From Neelides folsomi (Eukaryota; Arthropoda; Collembola; Neelipleona; Neelidae): a DNA stretch of 35,771 nt. A model generated the notes under the pieces. That model was not told where the DNA came from. It saw only the letters and a list, made by a program, of their open reading frames with translations, and searched no databases. A program made the translations under genes and the position numbers. The stretch is taken from assembly GCA_034687125.1 (NCBI GenBank), contig JAQGBZ010000523.1:1-35771 (forward strand). The letters run 5' to 3'. Shown here piece after piece: positions 1-11,200 of the stretch. Each line of letters starts with the position of its first letter. Position 1 is the first letter of the stretch.

Positions 1-2250
1 TGAATTTGCTGATTAGTTCTATTACTATATTACTAATAACTTGTCTACTTATGATTAGAATTAACTATGTACACTGCGTATTACAACTCTTGTATTATTA
101 GTTTTATTAGGCATACATACATCAAGACTTGATTATACAAACATATTATGTATTAATTTTTTAAATCATTCATAATCAGAAATTAGATTGTTAATTCTAT
201 TACCAAAGGCTATTCTTAAAGTTGAGGATAATCCTTTACAACCATATCTTTGAAGTACAAAATACATGTACCTATACATGACTAACATTACATGTGTAGT
301 AAATTATAAAAAGTTATAGAAATGAAATTATGTTTAAGCCATTATCTTTTATCTTCAGTGTATACTATTATTAAATATTATATAATACCTAATTAATTTT
401 ATTTATATGAAGTGAAAATGAATATAAGATAATTTGGAAATCATGAAATATGCAGGAAATATTAATATTGTATGTGTCCTTTCTACTTTGGAAATGTTGC
501 CAATCAGTAAGATTTTTCATTTCTTCTTAAAATTCCTCAAATTTTAAATACTCCTCTTATTCCATTTGCAATATTATTTTTCGTTTAAATAAGCTATGAT
601 AATTAACAGTTAGTATGTTAATAAAAATGGATGAAAAGAAAAAGCAATAATGTTTGCATTACTGCTTACTTTTAGTCCAAAAAATATTTACATATTTATG
701 TAAAAGGATAGTCCTCGCCTCAGGAATTGCCTTTGGTGGAAGTATAATTATAATTCTGAAAGAAAACCTGCTCTTCTGTTTATTACGTGAATAATATAAA
801 TACAATACATAAAGTAACATGTACATGTACTACACATAAAGTTAGGTATGTATTAGAGTATATATCTAAAATTGGTAAAATACGAGTATAAAACTGTAGT
901 AGATGATGCTATTAATAATATATAAATATGCTATATTGTTTCTTAATGAATAAAAACCGTATTTAAGTTTAATTAAATGTTTATGTGACGCAATTATTAA
1001 ATAATTGTTCTACTTATATTTTCTTTTTTGAGCAAATCATGAATGCGAAATTGTACTTTTTCATAATCTCCTAAATCAGACCATATTAGGTATTGTCCCA
1101 AATGCAACCATACTGATACATAGTTAGATACAAAGTTCTTTAATTTATTAAAGTAGTTTAGGTATTTAATCATCATTTTTAATTAAGTATTTAATCAGTA
1201 TTTTGAATAAATAAAATAATTATTATTATTATACCTTATGTACACATTTATGTACATTGCAAAACACTCATACAATATATGCACATAATATTTAAATAGG
1301 TGATATGCAAAACCGTAAGAGAAAGATCTTTTTATGTATGTTCATGATTATAAATATTTGTAGTCTTTCAAACGACATGTTTGCATTGATTTCTAAGCAC
1401 TATATGCATAGCCAAAGTAGATTCAATTTCAAACATTCTTTTACATATTGGAACTCAAATTGAAAGTTTATAAGAACCCCTTCTGCGACAAAGAAGGTTT
1501 TCAATTCTTATAAATACTGAAAAGGATGGAAATTGATAGAAAAATGAATGAGCATTTCAGAGAGGCAGACAAGTTTTTTGCTAGAATAAAAGAGATATGT
1601 TCATTTCATACATACATATATCAATGGTATATTTAAAAGCTTTCTTCGAACAAAAATATACACTTTATAGGTATACTTAGTTTGTTTGCATAAAATTCAA
1701 AGAAAACTTCTTATTATTTAATGTATTATTTTAATATAAACATACATTTATGCATTTGTTTAGTAGTTATTTTGTAATTACATTTTAAGAAAGGGAACAA
1801 CTCGTAAATGTAATTTACGATTACAATATATTTGTTTAAATGGAAGAATAAAAGAAAATCATATTACCATTTAAGCAAATTTTAAGTCATTTGAATAATT
1901 ATAAAAATACTATCCTTTGGATTTATTATTGAAATAATATATGAAAGTCTAAAAATTAAAATATATTTACTACATGTAACAATAGAATGGTATAACATGA
2001 GTTAATTATAATACATTACATTATTTTTATTTATTTAAATTATTTTAATCAAATTGTATTCAGCGTAAGTTAACGATAGTGAAACATAAATTTACATGTG
2101 TTATTACAAGTGTGTGTTTATCCAATGCTTCATATAAAACATGAAAATTAGCAAATGTATTGAAGATTCTAGTTTTGCAGCTGTATAACTGTTATAAATT
2201 ACTAAATAATCAACATTGCCTCGTGGTTTGTTCAATATAATATTATGAAG
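1..2250. other. AT-rich intergenic DNA, no gene seen
   Basis: Very AT-rich DNA with many TACATA, ACATGT and ATTATT words and no frame of note. There is a small perfect hairpin at 1803-1819 (seven-base arms, three-base loop) and an ACATGT tandem near 819-830. No exon, RNA gene or transposon is recognised. Confidence 0.7.
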
Positions 2251-4055
2251 GTATGTTTAATCCATATGTAAAGGAGATGAGGAAGAAGGTGGAGAATGAT
2301 AAAATAAGGATGTTGTTACATAATGATAAATTAAGCCTCCCCTGGTAAGATGTAAGATGAGGGCAGCATAACAGAAGCTAAAAGTCTCATAAGGCGAAAT
2401 AAAGTGGGGGAAATGGGAGGAAGGGCTAATTAAATGTAGAAAGTATTAGCAGACTTCTTGTAAAGATAAGTTGATTTCCCGGGGAGAGCTTCTGACAGAT
2501 TGAAGATAGGAAAAGAAAGCTGAGAAGACCAGAAGAAGACTTTGAGGGAAAAGATTAAGAGGAAAGAGCGGGTATGGTTTCATGGTTTGAGAGTTTTCCT
2601 ATGAAACTCGAAGCTTTCTTATTAATTCCGAGCGACAAAGGATTATGGGGGAAAGTTCACATTTGAGCGGATCCTCTGGTACGTGTTGAGATCTACATCC
2701 ACCTCTATCTATTAATCGGTTTAATCGATACTCGACAGTGTGATGAACCGGGGTTTTCCAACTCACCCGGAATGTGCCAGAACGTATTGAACCACCCACC
2801 ATCCGGAGAAGGTCTTAAACTATTAATAAGATGACCTCTTAGGTCGGATCCCGCGAGGTTCGCTTTAAGATGATAAAAAATTAATGGGTCCGTCGGAAGT
2901 GGCTCATTAAGAGAGCTGGGAGAGACGAGCTAATCGCCTTGCTCGAGTCATGATGGAAACGGAGGAGAAATGATTCCTGGGCTGTGGACCCAAAGCGACG
3001 TTTTTAACCCTCCGCCACATCGCCTTCTTTGATGACTGAGCGAGGCACTTTGGATTAATAAACTTCTCTACTTGATTATCGCTCAAAACCTCTTCCACTC
3101 CACTCTTCCCTTCTTGGAGTAAACAAAGTTCTGTCGAGGACCTCCGCTGTCTAAACATAATATGAAAGACGGCACGGAATTCCCTTGACTCGGATTTCCC
3201 AATTATCCAATGAGCGAGATCGGAGATCTCCTTCCCAATTCAATTAAAAAGACTCAAATGCTTTGGCGATTCAAGCCGTAATGAGCTCGGATGTCAGAAA
3301 GGACGAGTTTGATTCAATTTACTTTTATTCCACTCACAATTAGTACACATTCGTTTATTATACACATGAGATGTGACGGGATCAGGTGACACATTTATGT
3401 ATGTAAGAGTCATTTATAAATGTTTCCCTTCTTACACAACATTATTAATATATGGATTACATAGGAGTTGGGAGGTAGTAATAATACTGAGGTACTTTCA
3501 TTCCAGTGCGGATGAACCATAAATCACAATAAGTCATTAAAATGTGGCTCTTGATAACTATTATATCTACGAGCCGATGTTCAATATGTATTACATTACT
3601 TTCTGGTACTTCGTATTGCTGGCTCATACACGTTCGTGGTATTGATGTGCTGCGTAAATATTAAAGAATGGGAGATGTCCAAAAGTTGATTGAGTATTTA
3701 TATTAAATATGCATATTTAAGTCAAATCATGTAATGGAATACAAATGGAGAAATCCCAATTTCTGTACTACATATACATATACTTAGTATAGATAAATAA
3801 TACTCTGTAGGTCAAAAAGAAACATTTAAAGAAATGTTTCAAAAGAATGTTGGGATTCTTTTAAAATTGAGTTTCCACTTCAAGTTATCAATGGTAATGT
3901 TGTAAGAACTATTTAAATATTTAATAGAGACATGTAGTTAAGTGATTGGAGAAAATTTCCCTTCAACCACTACGATCGACATCATCAATATTAATAAATA
4001 CTCCCATGTAATAAAGTACTATAGGATGTAAATATATATTCCTAAATATCGGTAT
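2251..4055. other. Intergenic patch downstream of Dop1R1, GC-richer then AT-rich
   Basis: From about 2250 to 3340 the GC content rises and purine-rich runs appear. Minus-strand frames at 2599-2802 and 2907-3158 are open for 67 and 83 codons but show no known motif. From 3340 on the sequence is AT-rich again. I see no supportable gene. Confidence 0.55.
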
Positions 4056-5025
4056 TTTAATAATAAATTGAGGGATTTTACAAGATAACATACTTATATA
4101 ATATGACATATTTATCGATATTCTTACTTTACATATATAAAGTTCTTTATAAGTATCGTATATGTAAGTAAGTAATTGGTAACGTGAATTGTACATAATA
4201 TTTTTCAGTATATGATGCAATTTGTAAATGTTCTGTATGTACTGGTAAGTAATTGAACAATACAATATGTATAATAATAATAATACTTAAATTTCTAATT
4301 TGTACGAAGTAGCACACCTCTTCAACATCAACGCATGAATAGACTTCAGTATCCTGTTAACTAAACTTCCTACGCCTTTTTCACAATGAAAATAAGGAAA
4401 GGGCATTGAAGGTGGAATTGTAGAGGAATCCTCTTAATGACCCATGTCATAACTCATCATTATTATCTATGGGGATCTCTATGAAATGGGATTCTACATC
4501 TCCGGGTTTTTATACCGTTTTTGTATTATAGGAAGAGTCTGACAATGAGTTGGGAAAGATATCGAGAGTGTTGAATTGGAAAGCGAATGACGTCTCGCGG
4601 GAACATTCCCCCATAGGAGACGAATCTCTTGTTTACCACGGCGAGAGTTGAGGGCTCTCTTTTGAAACTACTTTCACTTTGTCAAATTATTATTTCGAGG
4701 ATTGGGAGTAGATTAGATGAGACTGCCTGTTGCAAGGCTGGTTGTCCACACGAGAGACTCCGGTATATAAATATATGATATATAATTGTAAATATATAAG
4801 TGTATACGTATATAAATAATATGTATAGTTGAAGGCTTTTACAATTCCAAACTGGTTCCCTTTTAAATCAAATCATTCAAATTGCTCGGCAAATTCAAAG
4901 ATTTTCTTCAAAAGGGGCACAAACAATGGGAGAGTTTTTCAAATCATTCGACTTCCTGAGCTCTCGTTGGGAAATTGAGTCGTAAAGTGGGAAGCTCTCG
5001 CCAATTCTCTTTGTCTCGATTGAGC
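4056..5025 (-). other. Dop1R1 3' UTR and downstream flank
   Basis: This is the stretch after the receptor stop codon. I find no minus-strand AATAAA before 4056; the first close variant is ATTAAA at 4056-4061. A long 3' UTR of up to about 970 bases is therefore possible, but a variant signal such as the TATAAA near 4508-4513 could end it earlier. No coding sequence is recognised here. Confidence 0.3.
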
Positions 5026-5212
5026 CTAGATCGCGCTAACTTTCTCTCCGAAGATCCCCTGTGTAGAGGCGGGGGCACAGCGGATTTCTCGGGGCGTCGT
5101 GGACCTCGTGGCCTGTAGAGAGCAAGAAGCCGCCGAGGACCGAGGCGTGTCCTCGAAGGCGCAAACCCCGTTCATTTGATGCAGCGAGCTGATTTCCGGA
5201 TCCTCGGATCTC
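5026..5212 (-). CDS. Dop1R1: Dop1R1 coding exon 5 (C-terminal tail ending -VSAI)
   Basis: This exon is not visible as an ATG-initiated ORF. It follows a branch-like CTGCTAAGG and a T-rich acceptor GATTGAAG (AG at 5213-5214). One base completes the junction codon, then 61 codons run to TAG at 5026-5028. The peptide starts [12 protein letters not shown], is rich in Ser, Thr and Arg, and ends GEKVSAI. The terminal four residues are the same as the Drosophila Dop1R1 C-terminus as I remember it, and would make a class-II-like PDZ ligand. The genomic frame has an in-frame TGA just upstream of the acceptor, so splicing is required. The two other minus-strand frames are open here too, because the patch is GC-rich; the end motif is what decides the frame. 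Confidence 0.72.
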
Positions 5213-8200
5213 CTTCAATCCAAACAATTTTATCCTTAGCAGCCCATCACGCTACACGGTTGGAGGAAGCGGAGAGTGAAAGGACCTCTCCGGCCCTCGA
5301 CAGGGCCCAATTAAAAGGGGGCTCAATGGGGGAGCGGAGCGTGAAGGGAGATTATTAAAGTACCGTCTCTGAACGAGGGCCACTGCTTGGTATCCACACC
5401 GCCGACAGCATGAGATGAGGGGGCAGGAGCAACTCGACTGGGTCCATGAGCTGGGGAGCTTCGAAGTGAGGATTCGGTGAAATGCTGCACGGAACTCGGA
5501 GTTGAAAATTGAGTATATGATGGGGTTGAAGGCGCTATTCGAGTAGCCCAACCATGTCAAGATCTGCAAATTGGAAAATGATTATATATCGGCTGCTGCT
5601 CCCTTTCAATATCTGCGACCGAACCTTGAAAGCGAGCCCGGGTATGCAGGTCTTGCAGAAAGCCGCCACAATGTTGGCACAGAAGAACGGAACCCAGCAG
5701 ACGAGGAAGACGCCCATTATGACGCCGACAGTGACAGCTGCTTTGTGATCTGAAACCTTCAATCCCACAGGATTTTAACTCCACGTCCATTTAATTTCTC
5801 CCGGGCAAAGAAGTCTCCAGGGGCCAGCAAGGCTCTTTCGCCCAACTACCCCAAATGTGAAGGGTAAACCTCATAATAAAGTTAGGAAATCACTCAAATG
5901 CCTCACTAACTCACTCACACACCTCGTCTCGCTTTCCCCGCTCGCTCCCACACTTCGGAGCGGCGAGAGACCTTCCATATGAATCCCGATATTTGATAAA
6001 AGGAGGAGTCTATTGATCCGCAAACCCATATTTTTCAATCCCTCCACCTTATTAAATGAAAAGCTAGATCATAATAAGCCCCCCAACAGAAGAGGAAATG
6101 GCCCACAACAATGCCTTACTTGGTAAGCCGACGAGGGATGCGGGGCGTTGGGGTTGTCTGATCGGGGCATGTGTCTTGTGACTGCTTTAATGTTCTTGAC
6201 GTGCTTGCGGGCGTAGAGGTAAAGACGACAATAGATCCCCACCATCACGAAGCAGGGGAGGTAAAAGGAGACGCTCGACGACACCACGGCGTAAGTGGGG
6301 CTGAGGTCGAGGGCACAAGTCTCCGGCGCTCCTACACCGTCCTCGTGGTCGATCTCGTCGATGGCGTCCGCCCGGTGGAGGTCCAGGGAAATGGGGACGA
6401 AGGAAATGAGGGCCGCGAGGATCCAAACGACGGCGATAACTCCAAGGATGCTCCGTTTATTCACCCACCGCCCGTACCTCAATGGGTCTTTGATGTGAAC
6501 GTAACGGTCCATCGAAATGGCACAGAGGTTTAAAATTGAAGCCGTCGAGCACATCACATCGAAGGCCACCCAAATGTCACAAAACTTTTCTCCGAAGATC
6601 CAATGACCGAGAAGATCGTTCACTACGGCGAAAGTCATTACGAGCCCAGCGACGAACATGTCAGCGATGGCGAGAGAGACGATAAAAAGATTCCCGATTC
6701 GGCGGAGGGATCTCTCTGTGTATACAGCAATACACACGAGTGCGTTCCCCACGATTGAGATTACAATCATGAGAGAAAGAAACGCCCCTGCAAACACAAT
6801 CAATTTCAATTTAGCAAAATCCTTTTTAAATCTTAGTAATGGAAGGGCCTTTGTGAATACAAATGGCTTTTCCATTTCCTGTTCCAATCTTCTCAACTTT
6901 AACTCCAATTCTTGTCTTGTATAATTAATTAATTACCCTTATTAATCTCTGCCCTCATTTTAAGATCTTTTTGTGGATTTATGGTAGAAATATCATAATA
7001 ACATACTTTCGTTAAATGGTAATATAATTAATATTGATTAATATGTAATATAAGACCATTACATAACGTTTGCATTTCCTAATACTTGTATACTTGTGTT
7101 TATTTATACTGTAAGTAATTACATTTTGTGTGTACATTGTACATGTAAGTAAAAGATTTACATTTTTAAAAACAATTACATTTAGCAATTTATGTTCAAG
7201 TAATAAGTATAAATATTACTTTTATGAATATTTAATTTAATTTGATGGTTATTATATTAATTTATATACTTAATAGTATAGTATGTACCTATAAATATAC
7301 AACCTTGAGATCAAAATTGACTGTTTGCATTATCACTTATCCGCTTGTCACATTATCACATTCCAACTCTTTAACTCATTGATTGTAAATGTTAGGATAT
7401 ATGTATTAGATGAGTCAACAACTAACTTGTTAAGGTGTCTACACAAAAGTGTGGTTCTTGCACCTACAGAGATGCATGCAAATACACTATGTACCTATGT
7501 GAAAGGTTGAGTTGTTGAATTTGTAAATCATAGCAATTAAGAGATTCATTGAATTAGGGGAATTAGCACATATGGACGTCGTTTATGTACATTTACATTT
7601 ATAAATAGGCAGGATAAATTAAAATAATTTTTTATCTCAATTAGCAATTAAGTAAAACCTTTGGTATATACAGACTATACGTAAATACCTTCACATCCTT
7701 TAAGCCAATTTATGCACGAACAGGTAGATGAATGCTGAAAGGATTAACTTGTAATTCGCTCTGAAGACTTAAGATGATGAGAAGTTTTCTCCTTCCTTTA
7801 TAAAATGTCAAACTCAAAGTTTTCAAACCAAGGAAATAAGAATAAGAAAAATCTAAAAAATAAAAACATTGGGTCAGATCCCTCCCAAAAATGAAATGTC
7901 TTCAAAGAGATTCCCAACCATCATAGGTATGGAGATATGTGTAAGTATGCCTATGAGATGTATTTGTTTGTGTTGGAAAAGTTTGCTAAATATAGAATCC
8001 ATTTCAATTTGAGTTCCACTTGAGAGGAGACTCTCACCAATTCAGCTTATGACTACTTAGTGTGTGTGCCATAAACTAGGTAATAATAAGAAGGAAGGAT
8101 GAGGTCGTTTTAAAATCGGAACGATTGGGAATTGGCAGGTGTTGCCGTAAATCAGGGCTCAAATGCAGTCCCACTTTTAACTCCACAAACTGTTTTCCCT

Positions 8201-11200
8201 TATATTCCTATTGATTGGCTAATATTCATAGAGGGAATAAAAGGTCTTCACATGTTGGAAACTCATCAAGTTGGGAGGGATGTTAAAAAATCTTTTCTCA
8301 GACCTCGTCCTTTTATGTAAAAGTCAAAGGAGGTCTTTGCCAAAACAGACGCGATTCTTTTTATGTTCTCGGAAATGAACGTGTACGGAGGAATCCTTTC
8401 TCGATTAATACTTCCGAGGCCTAGAAAAGTTTCCATCTCAACCTCTCGAATAATTTCTATTCAAATCAAATTAAATTTTTTCTAGGGCTTACCACCCTGG
8501 CCCAATCCTTTTATTGAATGGTTTAGGAAGGGCTCAAAGAACCCGGGCTTCCTTTCTATAAACTCGGGAAGCTCCGCGTGGGTCCGGGTGAGTTGTGATA
8601 GAATCATATAGTCATGGGAGGGAGGGAAGGAGAAGAATAAACAGATGTTGATTCGACAAGGCTCTTCATTCCAACCTAACACCTTTTTATGTTTCTGACA
8701 TCTTATTCTCTTCCCGGTCTCTTGAAAGGAAACCCAACTCATTCGAACTTCAGCTTAAATAAATGGAATTGGAAATTTCCGCGGTCTCAATTGTCTTAAA
8801 ATAGTTGGAGAAAGATTATAAGGTGATGAAAAGATCTTTCGGCTCCGTCTGTTCTTCAACCCTTCACGTCTCGTCATAACTTGTGAAAAAGGAAACACGG
8901 CATGTTTCCCTTTTAATCAAAACAAATAATGGCTTCGTTTAAACAATAAAATGCGGGTAAAAACCAAAACATTTCCCCTTTCAAAAAACTTCCCACAACC
9001 CGCTCATTATGATGGATAAATTGATTTAAAGGACGAAAGATGATTTGGAAAACAAATTATTCGACTTCTCAGTTCAGCACAAGAGAAAAACCCAGAAAAC
9101 TTTTTTTGAAATGTTTAAAGGCTCAGGCGCGCATCCGAATCTAATAAGTTTTTTCACTTAAAATTATACAGTTTGGAAAACTTATGAAAGTTTTTTCCGC
9201 AAATGAAATTGAAGATGGTAATAAGATGGAGATCCCGGTTTGTCTCACAGGAATTCACTGTATCACCACAGTTCATGAAGTTTGTGTCCTTCGTTCCTAC
9301 AATATTGGGAATGTTTAAGGTGTCTCATCATTTCAGAATCTAGCAGGAATTTCATGCCATTATCACTGTTTTATTTCTATGTAAGAACTTAAATGCGTAT
9401 AAGTAGGTATACGCCAAAAAATTTATGCCATAGGAATAAATCCCTTCAACAATAGTCGGATTGTGCCTTCTTAAAAATCCTTAAGTAGATCCTTTGTCAA
9501 GCTTTTGTATACCTACTTACTTTCAGTACAGAATCTTATTTCATATTTTATTTATTATACCCATTTATTTTCAAACTTGTTGATTTTTTTGGTTAAATGG
9601 ATTCGCATTTTATAAAATACTAATCTCATACTAAACCACGAACTTATAATGAAAATTTTAAATACAGATAAGGTTGCTTAAATTCGTCTCTCATACAACC
9701 TTTTATTAATTTGAATAATTATTCTTTTTGAATCAGCTTTAAAATAATAGTTATTCAATCTCCATTAACAGTAACAATAAAATGTGGAGTATTTCTATGT
9801 ATATATAAACAGGTACTATATACATATGCATGTATATACCCATCCTTTATCCTAGTAGATACCTAAATATACAGGTATTATATTTATGTTTGTATCTATA
9901 CATACATCGGTACTGTGTGTGCGTAGTAGTATATACCTAGATATGTTCACATTTCGCAATTTTCTAGTTCAAATATTTACAATATAATTCTATCGTTGTA
10001 TTATTGTAGAAATCAATCAAAATTGCCAAGATTGTTTTTTAATATAAAATTTATGATCAGACTTGAAAGTTTATACCTAAGATTATATTATATTGTATTT
10101 GTAGATTGAGCCTTGGGATAAAATGACAACCAAGGTATATATGGTAGCATAAGTAGTACTTAATACTACATATGCTTATTATGTTTTGTACGTATGATTA
10201 TATATACCAAGTAGGTAAATATATTGCTTTATTCATATGTTAAGTCAGCAAAAGGTAAGTGTTTCTCAATCTAACTACTACAATAATAGGTAGGGATTAC
10301 ACTACCAAAACTCATGTACAAGTGCGTGCATATATTGGTACATACATACCTAATATTTATACATCTAGCATAAACACATAATATATTTATATATAATATA
10401 TTGAAAGCAAATGTGATGAGTCAGTTTGATTAATATAAGATCAATACTTTCTAAGAAAGTGTAATCAATCTCTCTAGATTGAAAAGCTTCTTTCGCACAA
10501 GTAATTCAATATACTCAAGAAATAAGGCTGATCAAATATTACACAGCATAAGTAGAATAATAAAAGTCTTAAGAAAATAAAAGCTGTATTTTTCTCTTCA
10601 AATAAATAATTCATTACCAGACATCAAAATAACAAGTCATTTTTTTAAAAAAAAATAAGGCATTTGTATACAGAGAGAGGTCACTCATCTCATTGTATGC
10701 AATTGGAAGTTTTATTCCCATCCAGTCATCCATTATGACAGGATAAGGGAAGAATGATAAATATGAACTCTCATAGTTTTCTTCTCACAGTCGATTCTTA
10801 GCTTTTTAACCTTTTAATCGATTTGGGGGATTTGGGTTCAACATGTTCGGGAAATCAATCACTCCAGTGACTCAATCTTCAATTTTTTCACTCGAAGATG
10901 GGAAAATTCGTGGAAAACCGAAGTGATGGCCTCTAAAATTTTTAAACTCACTCGTAAAACTCGTGTTCACTATGTGATTGAGCAGTTAAGTTGATGCCTA
11001 GCCTAATAGTACTTTCCTTGTATAACTTTTAAGCTATGCATCGATTCCATATAATAGATCTACCATAATATAGAAAATAAATAAGCTTAAACAAGTTGCC
11101 TATTATTCATATCCTTATCAATATCAATATAAGTACATACTTTACTACAAGTAGCCGTATACTAGAAAATATTAGATATGTATAAAAATGTACGAGGATC

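Noticed and set aside
5036..5227. 63-codon minus-strand frame as a gene
   Set aside because: It is a shadow of receptor exon 5 in another frame. The frame that ends in -VSAI is the one with family support.
6788..6908. ATG at 6908 as the start of the dopamine receptor
   Set aside because: The part upstream of 6788 contains a good acceptor, codes for a charged stretch instead of the first turn of TM1, and has no glycosylation site. The exon at 12888-12756 fits much better.
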